A stretch of DNA of 64,000 bases from Eonycteris spelaea (lineage: Eukaryota > Chordata > Mammalia > Chiroptera > Pteropodidae), in contig PUFA01000034.1 of assembly GCA_003508835.1 (NCBI GenBank), positions 868,001 through 932,000 on the forward strand. Direction: 5' to 3'. The position numbers were made by a program, and so were the translations under genes. How positions within the stretch are numbered: the first letter of the stretch is position 1; the number at the start of each line of letters is the position of its first letter. The notes beneath the pieces were generated by a model. That model was not told where the DNA came from. It worked only from the letters and a program-made list of their open reading frames with translations, and did no database searches. This document shows, in pieces, positions 11,083 to 22,964 of the stretch.

Positions 11083-11630
11083 TGTCATGGGTTGAATCGT
11101 GTCCCAGCTCCCAGTACCTGTGACTGTGACCTCGTTTGGAAGTGATCAGGTTAAGACGAGATCATTAGGATGGACCCTAATGGTGGCGGGTGTCCCTTTG
11201 AAAAGGAGAAATGTGGCCCAAAGGACAGACACATACAAAGGGAAGACGGGGAGAAGACCCAGGGAGACACACGCCTCTGAGCCAAGGAACGCCGGAGGCC
11301 AGGGGCCAGGCTGGGGGAAGCCAGGGCCAGGCTGGGGGAGGCCAGGGGCCAGGCTGGGGGAAGCCAGGGGCCAGGCTGGGGGAAGCCAGGGCCAGGCTGG
11401 GGGAAGCCAGGGGCCAGGCTGGGGGAAGCCAGGGCCAGGCTGGGGGAAGCCAGGGCCAGGCTGGGGGAAGCCAGGGGCCAGGCTGGGGGAAGCCAGGGCC
11501 AGGCTGGGGGAGGCCAGGGGCCAGGCTGGGGGAGGCCTGGGACAGAGTCCCCCGTGCGGCTCTCGCCCGAACCGGCCGTGCTGACACTGTGGCCTCAGGC
11601 TCTGGCCTCTGGAACCGTGAGCGGCACCCC
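11083..11630 (+). mobile_element. MaLR (MLT1/MST-type) LTR carrying a minisatellite
   Basis: Begins tgtcatgggttgaatcgtgt, followed by gaccctaatggtggcgg-type sequence, gaagacggggagaagaccc and gagccaaggaacgccgg, all in the order of MaLR LTRs. After the array it resumes with ctgacactgtggcctcaggc and tctggcctctggaaccgtg. The 3' end of the LTR (polyadenylation region) is not recognisable. Confidence 0.7.
11298..11540. repeat. 21/22-bp GC minisatellite, 11 copies
   Basis: Eleven units starting GGCCAGGCTGGGGGA and ending in AGCCAG or GGCCAGG, with 21- and 22-bp length variants interspersed. The seed appears to be the MaLR sequence just upstream (gccggaggccaggggccag). G5 runs on the plus strand make it quadruplex-prone. 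The long Pro/Gly/Gln frames here on both strands are shadows of the array. Confidence 0.95.
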
Positions 11631-11631
11631 A

Positions 11632-13239
11632 GGACCCCGTCGCCGTGCTAGTGACCTCCGGATGCTCACGCTGGTGACCACGTGAGACTTGACGCTGCCC
11701 GAGCGCCTCCACTCCCAGGAGGATGGCCGAAGGTGTGAGCTCCCCGCCCCTCCGCGCCCTGGGCCGCATGCGGAGACTCGCTCCTGACCAACGGGGTACG
11801 TGGAGGGAGATGGGAAGTTGTTTTCGCCAGGAGGTTGCGTGGACTGTGACTTCCACCCCGCTGGCCGATGCTCTGTCGCCTTTCGGCTTGCACACCTGGA
11901 CGGAGCCTGCTGCCAGGGTGGGGGCGGGGCCCGGCGGGACTGAGGGTGGCCTCCCGGAGGACCCCAATCCTGTCAGCGGCCGTGAGGTGTTATAAACCGC
12001 CAGGTTTGCGGGTTAGCGTGTTAGGCGGCGACAGATGGGTCACTAACTAATACGCCTTCCTCGTAGCCTGTTGGTTTTCCTCTGAACGTTGCTCGAGACC
12101 CGTTTCCTGCCCTAAGCTCCCTGGGGTCCTATTTCTCTCAGGCCCACCCTCCCTTTGGTGACAATGTAGGTCTCAGACTTCTCTCTTCGTCATCTCACAG
12201 GTACAATCTTTGCCACTTGTCACCAGGCAAGCAAGCACCATGTGACAAAGAGAAAAAGAAAACCGTGGAGATTCGGAGCTCACAAAAGAAGCACAAACGA
12301 CGAGGAGAGCAGAAGGACGTAAAGTGTCTCCTGTCCCACGTCACCATCCGCCAAGAGGAACGGAACGAGGAGGGTGGAGTTGCCGGCGTCCGACCTGGCC
12401 CGTGACGGCGCTGCTGTGCGCCGTCCGGCTTCAGGGCTCTCGTCCGGCCCTTCGTCGCTGAGTGGCGTGGCAGGGCGCCTTCGCCGGGGTGGGCTCAGGT
12501 CAGAATGTCCGCGGGGCTGCGGCGGGGCTGTCGGGAGGGAGGCTGGCAGGCGAGAGCTCGTCCCGGCTCTGCTCACTTAACATCGTCGTAGCAGATGGAG
12601 AACGGGGCCGTCACGCACACCCGCTCGTCCTAGACAGGCTGCTCGCCCAAGGGGATAACCCAGAGAACAGGGCTCGGTCACCCCAAAACTCATCGCTGCA
12701 AGTGGCAGCATCTTTTCCCGTCCCTGATATCTGCAGCTTCGTTTATGTGTGGCTTTTGCGAAACATCCCTACGGTTTGCCGCAAAAAGCAACTCGCTATC
12801 TCCCCATGGGTTTTTGAGTCCTTTTTGCTGAGTGTAACATACGGACAGATTATTTCGTGAGAAGCAGAAGAGGAAACCGAATCCGGATGACCTAACTCTG
12901 CTTTATCTTGGATGCTAAGATTAGACCCTGAATATTAAATAAGCGTCTAAGAGGAGGGTGTTAATTGCCTGTGCGTTTCTGGTCTTGGAGATGTTCTGAG
13001 CAAGAGGCTGGCTCAGTGTGCTTCCAGCGTGGCTCGGGGCGTAACAGCTCTCGCACGGCTGAAAGAGTTCGAGACGGGCCAGCGTCACCCGCCCGTGCGG
13101 CCGCTTCGTAGCGCACTCACGCCGCTGTCAAAATTAGAAAAACGTTCGTGACTCGAGGGGATAGATGCAGGGATGTTCTCTGGCGTCACGGACTTGTGGT
13201 CGGGTCGGGAAGACAGACATGAATCCAACGACCGAGGAC
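11632..13239. other. Unique sequence, no recognised feature
   Basis: No gene, RNA or clear repeat. 12,360-12,570 is CpG-rich. The open frames at 12,217-12,860 overlap antiparallel frames and have no recognisable protein. Confidence 0.5.
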
Positions 13240-13500
13240 ACGGCAGAGCCCAGGCCCGGTGCGGTGGGGACGGTGGCACGCGGGGGTCGTGCCCGGATGG
13301 AGCTCCGCAGGGTGGGAAGGGACCGAGCAGGCAGAGCTCAGGGGAGGGGACCCGAGGCAGAGGGAGGAGGTAGTGCAAAGGCCCTGGGCAGGAGAGGGCC
13401 GTGCCTGTGCGTTCGCGAGGCAGCCGCTCCTCCAGGAGTCAGGGCGGTGTGTTCGGAGACGAGCTGGGGTGACGAGTCCCCCGTTAGGTCGTTTTTGCAG
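13240..13500 (-). mobile_element. Probable L2 relic, antisense
   Basis: The string gtgcaaaggccctgggcagg at about 13,374 and its purine-rich surroundings match the antisense of the L2 region also seen at 32,600. CpG and GC content are raised compared with the remembered consensus. Very diverged, so a weak call. Confidence 0.4.
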
Positions 13501-14179
13501 GTTTCTGGTTAGAAGTGGCAGGCTTACCACATGCGTGGAGTAACCCTTCTTCCTGCAATGCCACCAAACCGTAAAAACGGGATAGACCCACCGAGAAAGG
13601 AGAGAGGACGGGGTGACCCTGTCCCAGGGAAGCGGGAGAGAAATCTGACTTACTCTGCAGCCCCCGAAGTCCCCACGGCGGGAGCCCAGACACCGGGCTT
13701 GTGCCCCGCTTGTCCCCTGCCACCTCCCTGGGGAAGGTGACCAGGAGAGCCTACTCTAGGGGCTTGGGTCAGCCGGAGGCACATTCTAAAGAGGCGGACA
13801 CCTATTGTTCATCTTGGGGTTTAAACACTTAGAGAACACGCAGAGCACAAACACGGAGGCTCCCTAAAATACAGCCCGGGCGGTCAACTGACAGCAGAGG
13901 CCGGCCCCAGCGGGGACCCCACAGCCGGCCCCCCTCACTCAACTTCCAGTTCACCTCTTAGGGCCTGGCTCTTGGGTTTAGACCGATTATTAGACAGTCC
14001 GGGGAACAGCTGCTGGGCACCTGGGGAGACGGAGCTGGGCCCCCCACCACCCGGGAGTCTGACTCAGTTATCCTGGGGTGGGGTCAGGACAACGTTTTCT
14101 GTTGTTTCTTTGTGTCTTTTGTTTCGTTGTTGACAAATGGCTTTGAAACCCTCCCAGTGTCCCCAGCTGCCGTGGAGAC

Positions 14180-16110
14180 GGGGGGAGCCGGCGTGAGCCT
14201 GGATTCAAGCCCTCATCGCACCGGCTCCCAGCCGTGTTGATGCACGGACGCGTGTGGGCGTGCACGTGTGTACACACCCACACGCACGCCGCGGTGTGAG
14301 CGGCCGCATCACCGAGGGCTGGCAGAGCACAGGTCGGCGGGTTCTGCCCAGAGGTTCTGACGCGGGACGCAGAGGAGGAGCAGAGAGTCCGCATCCCTCC
14401 CCCCTTCCGAAGGACGTGGTGCTGCTGTCCTGGGGTCCTGCTGCTCCGGGGGCTCGGTGTGCGGCTGTGGGGCGTCGGGCCCCCCACGCTGAACTTGAGC
14501 CCTGGTTCTCCTATTCGCTGGCTGCACAGTCTTAAGAATCTCCCTCCAACTGCATCTTCATGTCCTCTGTCTCCAGAACTGGCACCCTCTCCCCCCTCAT
14601 CCCGTCCAAGGTGCTGTGCCGTGTGTGCACGGAGATGGAGAGGACAGGGAAAGACCCGAGAAAGAGGCGGACGGACCTCGCTCAGGGAGACTCGCCCGCG
14701 AGGCTGGAGGACGGCACGGACCCGCGGGGGGTGTGTGTGTGGGGGGGTCATCACAGGTAGAGAAGGTGATGCTGCCAAAACGTGGACATTGTTTTACACA
14801 CCTGAGCAGCTCAGGACAACGACCTGTGCCAGGAACCAGCACACAGCCGGGGGCAGGGAGGGCTGCGCCTTAGGTCAGAGTGGACGCGACCTTGGTCAGA
14901 CGGTCCGACGGGGTCTGCGGGACGCGCCCGCTGTTCTGGCCCGGGGCCGTCTGTCTTCTGCACGTGCCTAGGGGACAGGAGCAGGAGAGCGAAAAGACAT
15001 GCGGGGCGCGGAAGGCCGTGCCGTTTCGGGGGTCTCTGCGCCTCTCGGCTTCGTCAGAGCCCAAGTCAACTAAGACGAATGCAGCCCCGAAGCCTCGGAG
15101 GGTGGGACCAGGCAGCGAGCCCGTGCGGACCCGAGGCAGCACTCTGAGAATGACGAACAGCCCGGCAGGCGGGCACGTTCTTGTCAGCACACGTCAGAGC
15201 GGGAGCATCTCAGCATCGGCTAAAGTCGCTTCTCAGTGCTTTTCCCAGGGGCCAGTGTGTGCTAAAGCAGCACTGTTTCAGCTGGACCGTCTCGGGCCAA
15301 TCACACCCCATGTGCCAGCATCTCCGTCCCGCCTGCGTCACACGGGACAAATAAAAACCTCACTTCCCCGGGGCCGTTGGAAAGGTCTGTGTTTTATTTC
15401 AAATTTGCTATGTAGGAAATGTGCACGTTTAAAAAGTACTGTTATTACAACCGAGCTCTTGGGATTGAGATTAAAAAATGAATTATCTGACATCTCGGTT
15501 GAACAGGCACGTGTGGACTTACAGTCCCTCATCGTACGAAGGATTACCTGGCAATCTTCCCACGTCGGGTGCTGTGAAATGCCGAACGCGTAATGTGAAA
15601 CTCTTTCACGGTATTCTCGAAGGGAAGTGTGCACTTTCGGAGGACCGTAACGAAGCTCTCAGAACCTCGTCGGCAGCGCCCAACGTCCGAGTCCCTCATC
15701 AAACACAGCCTGCGCCGTGCTCTGCGCTGGGAGCGGGGGCCGCCCACCCGGGACCTTCCGGGGGTGCAGGCGAGAGAAGGAGCCAGTCCCGCCAGGTGGG
15801 GAAGGGCTGCTGCGGACAGGCGGACGACAGCCCCGAAGCCAGGTGCGTGCAGGGCGCCCGGAGCTCCCGAAGGGCTGAAGGACGGAGAGCGCACAGCAGC
15901 AGGGACGCGCGGAGAGCCGCCTGGCCGGGAGGCCCCTTCAATGGGGGGCGGGAAGGGCAGCGTCCCCGCGCGCGGCGTGACGGTGCCCTGCCGCCGACTT
16001 TCGGTGGGGACGACTCGCAGCCCCGTGAACGGCTTTCTCACGTCCGCGCTCCCTTCCCTTCCTAGGCCACACGCGTGCGTGTCTCGCCTCACGCAGACAC
16101 GGCGTGCGTG
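14180..16110. other. CpG-rich unique block
   Basis: CpG is frequent through most of this 1.9 kb, especially 14,200-14,480, 14,880-15,150 and 15,640-16,060. Long open frames exist on both strands (up to 237 codons at 14,880-15,593) but overlap one another, lack recognisable domains and have no clear splice or Kozak context. A short AT-rich gap lies at 15,400-15,560. Confidence 0.45.
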
Positions 16111-17504
16111 GGCCTCGTGCTCTTTTCCCTTAGCATCACATGCTCCACGTTGCTCACAGTCGGGTTAATTATAAACTTCGTGGGAGTCTAAAATTCCGCG
16201 ATTGATGCCCTCTGCTTCGGCTTTCCCACATTGTTGGTGGTTTTACCCACGATAAATCCGGCTGTAGCTACCCTTTCATTCACTCGGCTGCGCTGTCTTG
16301 GTTTCACTTATCATTATAATTTTATTTCAATATATAAAGTATTTTATCTACCCAATCAATTCCTATTAAATTCTGTATTTCATTTGTTATAGGTAAGTGT
16401 TATTTAGGGCAACACTTGAAAATGTTTAGGGGATGGAGTTTCTCTGGTTTAAATATAAGCGACTGGTATTATGTATTGTATTGGGCTCATAAATACGGGT
16501 TGTCAGATTTATGCTTCTCTAAAATTTATTGAGAATTTCTTTATGACCTTGGGAAAAAATATAATTACTTCCCATAAATATTCTTTTGCATCCTGAAAAA
16601 TAAGCAACGCTGTCGTGCTGCCGTGCAGTTTATAAAACACGTCGTATCACCCATGGTCCCCAGACAACAGTTTGGAGCGGTTTGTCATTGTCTAAATTTG
16701 GACAACAGTGAGTTACACTCTCCTAAAACAATTGCATTACTGTCCGTTTTCCTTGTATGTCTAATGAATTTTCGTTTGCGTATTTTGTTGCTATGCTGTT
16801 CAGCACGGAAAATAAAAAGGGAATTTATCGAGTTGCTATTTTTACACATTATTATGCTAGTGTCGCAAATAGTTCGGTCAAGGCCACAGCAGCACAGTGA
16901 GGTCCCTCGTGGTATTTCTGGGTGAAGAGAATGATGCAGGGAGAGACTGGGGGACGCAGGGAGAGACTGGGGTCCCCAGACTTCTCTGGCCATCAGCAGG
17001 TTGATGGTGGAACCTCAAATTCACGACCAATTTCCCAGGACTCCAGCCTCTGCCCAGCACACCGCCCCGAGGCACCCTTTCCTGAGGGATTCTGTCATTC
17101 ACTCATCTGAGATGACGCGCTGTCTCACAACACGCCTTCTAAATGGATTTCGACTCCGTCTCACATTACTATTCGCTGTCTGCCTCCTGCCGTCCACCTC
17201 CATCATCTGCGGTGACCTTGTCGTGAGTCCGTCAGCTCCATTCATTATTTCGGCTTTTGATCCAATCGCCTCAGAGCGTTTTCTTCGCCTTACCGGGATC
17301 CAGACCATTTGGACTCATCGTCCTGTAGTTCCTTTTTTATCTCGATGCATTAACAAGCACTGGAACAGGGTGGCCGGGGCCCGGGCAGTGCGAGCGATGG
17401 GCTGAGGTCGTCCAAGGGCACAAACCTCCGGCTGGAAGACGAATAAATTCTGGGGTTTAATACACGGCGTGGGGTCCGTGGTTAACGAAACCGAATTGCA
17501 CACG
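16111..17504. other. AT-rich unique sequence with one short tandem duplication
   Basis: No gene recognised. 16,928-16,974 contains GCAGGGAGAGACTGGGG twice in direct repeat. 16,310-16,580 is AT-rich. Confidence 0.5.
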
Positions 17505-17672
17505 GAAAAGCGTCAGAGAGTCGATCTCAAATGTTCTCACTGCGAAGCAAAATAGAAGTTATGTGAGGTGATGGAGGTGTCGTCTTGAAATATATACACC
17601 GATTCGCCATGTGGTACGCCCTCGGTTTACACAATTTATGTCAAATATATCTCAGTAAAGCTCGGGGGGGGG
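17505..17672 (+). mobile_element. L1 3' end relic
   Basis: Sense L1 tail: gatctcaaatgttctcact, tgtgaggtgatggaggtgtc, tttatgtcaaatatatctca and gtaaagctcgg followed by a G run at about 17,665-17,673. It is 5' truncated to about 170 bp. Confidence 0.75.
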
Positions 17673-18253
17673 GAACATGGTAAACTAAATAAAAGACAGT
17701 GTGCACTGGAGAATTTTATAGATATTTTTACAGAATTTCATTGTAGAGATTTTAGAAAATACTGTAAATCACCAACGATATCTCTAGCCAGGAAGAATTA
17801 TTCTTAAATATATATGATATACCGAACATAGTTTCATGCTCTTCTTTTTACTTAATATTACCTCGTGAGCAATTTCTTGTGCCATCGAAAACAAGAATTT
17901 TGATGGCTGCATAAAGGAATGTATTATAATTTTTCAATCATTTCCACCCTTTATTTCAGTTCTTTTAAGTCTCTGCTTTTATAATTAAAGCTGAAAGAAA
18001 CAATTTAAAGCTTCGACTGTATCTCGGCTTGAGTCCCCTTAGAGAGTCCTAGGTGTGGAACTGGACAAAGTGAGTGGCTATTCTCAAGGCCCTCGTAGCA
18101 TACTACCTAACCACGTTTCATAAAAAAGGCTCCAGTTTGTAAACCCATTCTCTGTGCAGGAGAAAAGATCCTTTTCCCTAATCATGTCCCCACCCACCAC
18201 CGCCTACACACAGGCTCTGAAACGTCCCACCATCAACCAAATGGCGTAGATTT
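17673..18253. other. AT-rich unique sequence
   Basis: No gene or element recognised. It ends at a CTCF-type motif and a MIR. Confidence 0.5.
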
Positions 18254-18272
18254 TCACACCAGGGGGCGCGAG
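18254..18272 (+). promoter_or_regulatory. CTCF-type motif
   Basis: TCACACCAGGGGGCGCGAG on the plus strand matches the vertebrate CTCF core (CCASYAGRKGGCRS) with one deviation at the first core base. Whether it is occupied cannot be told from sequence. Confidence 0.6.
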
Positions 18273-18274
18273 GC

Positions 18275-18350
18275 CAGGGCAACTCTGGCTCTGCTACTTA
18301 AACCACCAAGCCCCCTAACGTCTCAGAGCCTTGTGACAGGCACAACCAGG
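18275..18350 (+). mobile_element. MIR SINE fragment
   Basis: Contains ctggctctgctacttaaacc followed by cctaacgtctcagagcctt, the sense MIR core order (tissue-independent SINE, ancient in mammals). About 75 bp remain. Confidence 0.65.
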
Positions 18351-19613
18351 AATCATGCAAAAACCTTGCCCCGCCCCCCCCAGGGCAGATGAGGTGGGGG
18401 AAGACTGAGACACACCCACTGTAGCTAGCCCACCCAGGTCCCTTAACTCCTTGCAGGGGGACTTTTCATAGGCTTACACAGACGCCAAAGACACCAGCAG
18501 GCCTGGGGGGTCTGTGACCCGACTGCGAACTCTTGCAAATGGCCTTTGTAAAATACAGTTTGCATTATGAGCTGAAAACATTGTTTTTCTTCAAAGGAGT
18601 TAGGTGGTCGAGAGGCAACTGTGTGTAGCCAAGCAAGATGCACGGGGACATTCTGTGGGCAGGAGGGGAGCCACCGCGCCCTCCCGGCGCACAAGCCGTG
18701 GAAGAGGTGCCTCACGGGTTTCTCTGGTTTTCACAGGGGTCCTGTGAGCACTACACCTGCTGGTAGCCCATGAGAGTCAGGGAAGCTGAGGCCCAGAGGG
18801 CTGAGGCCTGTCTGTCAGGACGTGGTGGGGCTGAGACAGGGGCCTGCGAAGCCTGTCCAGAGACAGCTTTGCCCACTCACGCAGTCCAGACTGATCTCCG
18901 CTGAGTGATGAATGAGAATAGACGTTCCCTTCCTGACTTTGCCATCACCGTAACGGGGACTCCACGCTGCCCTTCGTGTGGCCAGATGCTCGTGTTGGGA
19001 GCATGACACCCCCTGCAGCTCCTGTGCCGTGGCAGCTGGCGACAGCGCGGGCTGGTTTAGCAGAGAAAAAGTTCATAAAAAGGGACTTGGGAAGCACTCA
19101 GAACTAGCCTGGGGAAGGGAAGAGGGAAGGAGGCCGAGCTGCACCGTCAGCCACCAGAGCCGCCGTCACCCCACGATGCGGGCTGGTGAGGGCCCCACAG
19201 TGGGGCCACAGCCAACCCGGGCCCTCGATGCCCCGTGGGTCCATCCCCAGGACCAGGGTCTCCTCCCCGCTTTGTGCGTCGCCAACTCTGAACTCAACAG
19301 ATGAGGTGCGCGTCTGGCTGCGGAGCTGGTCACTGACCTCGCCCTCCCCGCAGAAGGCTCTGGAAGAGAGGGGCGGGCCCTGCCTTCCGGTTCTGCTTCC
19401 CACGGGGGTGCGGGAGCCGGGACGTTCCTGAGACAGACGCGGGCGTCGGACTCCGGGAAACCGAAAACAAAAACACGAATGACGAATACCCATTCCCTAG
19501 CAAAATGAAAGAACGCTCTGTGTCAGTCCTGAAAATGCATCACAGTGCGCTCTGAAATATTTAAGAGGACATAAAGTCTTCAGCTTATCCTCGGGTGACC
19601 CAAAAATGAGACG
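18351..19613. other. Unique GC-rich sequence
   Basis: No gene recognised. 18,775-18,840 contains gaagctgaggcccagagggc, which may be a tiny antisense MIR fragment. The frames at 19,104-19,493 (minus) and 18,978-19,304 (plus) overlap and have no known domain. Confidence 0.5.
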
Positions 19614-19662
19614 CAGAGAGAGAGAGAGAGAGATTGAGAGGGGGAGAGAGAGAGAGAGAGAG
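19614..19662. repeat. (GA)n microsatellite
   Basis: GA dinucleotide run interrupted by ATTGAGAGGGGG; it leads into a 16-base G run. Confidence 0.92.
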
Positions 19663-19667
19663 ACGGC

Positions 19668-19688
19668 GGGGGGGGGGGGGGGGCGGGG
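19668..19688 (+). repeat. Poly-G tract
   Basis: Sixteen consecutive G (19,668-19,683), one C, then four G. Quadruplex-prone; an unstable length would be expected in sequencing and replication. Confidence 0.9.
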
Positions 19689-19849
19689 AGAGACATTCTG
19701 TGGGGTCACATTGGCTTGACATCAGCCTTGGCGGAGATATTTACACCACGGGAATGGGCAGACGCTTTGTCCCCGGGCACTGGCTCACTGAACGTCTCCC
19801 AGCACGTCGCCAGAAAGGTCCTCTCTGTCCCCTCCAAGCATTTCGGAGC

Positions 19850-20085
19850 CCGGACCACAGAACCCGATGCGAGGGAGGTGGGGGAAGGAACGCGCCAAAA
19901 CGGGGGGAAACAGCTCAGAGATGTTGGGTGCGGGGCCGGCTCGGCGCTCGGCGGCGGCGGCGGCCGGGGTTTCCGGCCTGAGCGCGCGGCGGGCGGAGCG
20001 GACTGCAAGGAGAACAGTTTGGAGCAGGCCGCCCGAGGACAATCGTGGACGAAGCGCCCGTGCCCGCCCAGCCCCCGGCAGAAAA
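19850..20085. other. Short CpG island with (CGG)5
   Basis: Dense CpG centred on 19,930-20,060, including CGG x5 at 19,949-19,963 and the string gagcgcgcggcgggcgg nearby. No coding exon is evident. It could be an untranslated first exon or promoter, but nothing else supports a transcript. Confidence 0.5.
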
Positions 20086-20394
20086 ATGCTCCCTCTTTTC
20101 CCTCTGGAGACGTCATTGTCCCTTGGGAGCTGGTTGCACAAGGGGAATACTTTTCTAAATCCGTCTTCCGAACATTTTGTAACATAGCCTCGAGCTGGAT
20201 TTTGGACAAAGAATGGCTATTTTTTTCGGGCTGTTTGTGTGTCCAGCTGCCTTTGGAGACTTCTCACCATCCTTGAATAGGCTCGACTATGACGAAAAGG
20301 TGCCAGTGGCCACCGAGGACAGCAGCCTTTACCACCTGAACTACAGAGTCTGCGCATTTCCTGGTGGTGGCAGCCGGTTGGCCCCTGCATCGCC

Positions 20395-20480
20395 CCTTCA
20401 TTATTATTGAACACGTAATTGCCATACAATTAAAATGCAATTACAGTCAAAGAGTAATTCCACAGTTACTCTAGCACAGT
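20395..20480. promoter_or_regulatory. Candidate homeodomain-site cluster
   Basis: Within about 85 AT-rich bases are CGTAATTGCC, ACAATTAAAA and GCAATTACAG, three TAATT/AATTA cores of the kind bound by homeodomain factors. The sequence is complex rather than simple-repeat. This is only motif-level evidence of an enhancer. Confidence 0.3.
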
Positions 20481-20830
20481 GATTTAGAAAAACTGCAAAC
20501 GTGTTTTTTAAAAGAATTCTGAAAGTTCCTCTCGACATGGCATTGCTAAATTCTTTAATAAGCAGTGCCTTTCTGGGCATGTCTCCAAGAGCTTCTTAGC
20601 TGTCACATTTTTTAAGGTCAACTGTACAAATATTAGCTTATCATCTACTCAGGGCTTATGAAAACATGGCATTAGTTATCTGGAGTGATCTGATTATTGC
20701 TTTGTTTGGAAAATAGATGATAAAGTCATCATGCTTCTGAGACATCACACAATCCAAGAGCTCTAAACCTTGTCATAACTCCTTAAGGGTGAAGAATTAG
20801 TGACTCTTCTTTGAAGCTCTGAAGAAGGAC

Positions 20831-20955
20831 AAATGAAGGAGAGAAAGAAGGAAAGATAGAGAAAGAAAGAAAGAATGCGAGGGGGAGGAATGGAAGAAGG
20901 AAGAAAAAAGAAAGGGGAGAGAGAGAGAGGGAGGAAGGGAAGGAGAAAGGAGAGG
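20831..20955. repeat. Polypurine (GAAA/GGAA/GA) tract
   Basis: About 125 bp nearly all A and G on the plus strand, grading from GAAA to GGAA to GAGAGA units. Mirror-symmetric parts could form triplex (H-DNA). Confidence 0.9.
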
Positions 20956-22739
20956 CTGGACCCTCGGGCGCACTGAGCCTCCCGGGAAATGCGTGCCTCC
21001 TTTTTGTCCCCTCCTGCCTTCCTTGCCTCTCCTTTCTCCTGTTCCTTCCAATCTTCCATCTTGCTCCCTTTTCCTTTACTTTTTTTCCCTCTTTGCCGCC
21101 TAGCAACCCTGAGAGGGCAGGGGAGATACTAGATGTAATTCGTAGCTGCCCCACCTCTCAGGGGGCCTGGCCATGCTGCTGAACATGCTTCCCGTGTCCT
21201 GAGACCATGAGACGAGGTCACCTCACCACGGACAGGTGCTCGCTGTAACATACATGGCCTGATGGTGCTGGGTGCGTGCTGCCCAGTGCTTGGAGGGAAG
21301 CTGGCCCCTCCGGAAGCCAGGCCATGCTCCCCTCGTCTGGGGGCCTGACCCAGAGTGTGGACACGAGAAGAGGCTCATCGAGGGAGTGATGGTGTCTCCG
21401 TGGGGTTTTGTGGTTATTTTAAAATGAAGAGCGTGTTCCAGAAAACCAAACAGTGGTAATGATTTATTAGATACTAATGAAAACAATATACATTCTTGTG
21501 TTCTTGCTTGCACATTCAATACAAGGAAAAAACAAACAAATAAGCAAACAATGGGAAAACGCCGAGGGCTTCGGGTTCCCCCCGCCCCGGGGGGTGGCGG
21601 TGCTCCGTGCTGGCCTCCGGCACACCCACACGGCTCTTCCTCTGTCACCGATGCTCCACCGGGCTCAGCTTTGGGGCACTGCTGTGGGGTGCTCGAAGTC
21701 AGGTAGCCCTAGGACACGCAGCCCTGTGGTTGGTCCAGTGCGACCCACGTGACAAAGCAGGGGTTCTGGTGTGTTTTGGTTTATATGCCGTCTGGGTGCC
21801 CATTTTTCTTTCATCATTATCATTTCCCATGTGCTGGGCATCTGTATAGGGAAAAAAAGAATAATTAGTTTTGTAATTCTTTACTGTGATAAATTTGGGT
21901 GATGGAATTTGCTAAGTTCGGCCTGTAGTAAAACAAACTACACTAGTTATACTAGCTTCTACTAGTGATACTGGCTTCAGGGCACAGCATAGTGCGTGGA
22001 CATTTTTGTACCGTGCAGTGTGCGCAGGCCACTAAGTCTAGTGACCACCTGTCACTGTGCAAACTCATCGCAATATCATTGACTACGGTCCCCTTTGCGT
22101 TTTTCAAAGGTCCCCCTGGTCCGGACACGCGGCTGTGATAGACCAGTTCTGCCACCATGCAGACCTACAGCTCCTTGGCGTGGGCTGTTAGAAACGGCGA
22201 GGCAGCTTGTTCCCAAATGTCCAGTCACCAATGTGCCGGCTCAGTGAAATGGGACGCCGGTGTGCCTCAGTTTCTCCCGGACCCTCATCGAAGCGAGTCG
22301 CTGGGCTGGCCTCAGTGGGCGGCACTGAGGACGCGACCCATCCGGCTAGCCGACCTCGGGCTCCGGAGGGAAACGTGCGGCGAGGGCTCTGGTCCCGATC
22401 GGAGCGCGCCTGCTTGTGGCGAACACCATGGGGGTGTCTCGCCGCGGGACCCCGTCTCCGGCCGTGGTGCTGCTCCCTGATTTCTCAAACACCAAACAAA
22501 CCAGAGCAAAACAACACATTTTCCCCTTGAGACTAAGCATGGGTGTCCTCAAGGACCGAAACTCCGTGAATTTAAGGAGGCTTTAACCAAGTTGGTCCTT
22601 GGTTAGGATTTTAAGGGTCGTTCAAGCTTTTTTGAGGCAGTAGATGGTTCTGGATCAGGGCACGAAAGCCATACCGCAAGCCTTCAGGAGATGGAGGCCA
22701 AAAAAAAAAATTTGGACCATCACATCCTGATTCTCATTT
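20956..22739. other. Unique sequence, no recognised feature
   Basis: No gene or element recognised in 1.8 kb. 22,300-22,470 is CpG-rich. The frames at 22,157-22,530 overlap each other and minus-strand frames. Confidence 0.5.
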
Positions 22740-22744
22740 CACAG

Positions 22745-22945
22745 TCAATGTTTATGTTCACTTAACTTCTCTGAGTCCCGTTCTTATCGTCTGTGACATG
22801 GACAGACTGACAGCAACCTGCTTGTCAGTGTCTTTTTTACATCGAGAAACGATCGGTAAGAAAACTCAGGCGGGTGATGCATGTAAAAAGATGAAGCATC
22901 AGTGCTTCGCCATCCCATCTGCATGACAAAGGCTTTGATCCCTAG
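22745..22945 (+). mobile_element. MIR SINE relic
   Basis: Sense MIR order: cacttaacttctctgagtcc, then catggacagactgacagcaa-type sequence replacing the usual aaatggggat, then gatgcatgtaaaaagatgaa. Diverged but collinear. Confidence 0.6.
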
Positions 22946-22964
22946 GTGCAGCTCTTAAAGATAA

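Noticed and set aside
11146..11967. 273-codon minus frame rich in Pro/Gly/Gln and collagen-like in look
   Set aside because: It is the minisatellite read in frame; the opposite strand is equally open.
14880..15593. 237-codon plus frame
   Set aside because: CpG-rich DNA with no recognisable protein, antiparallel open frames, and the end running into AT-rich sequence.
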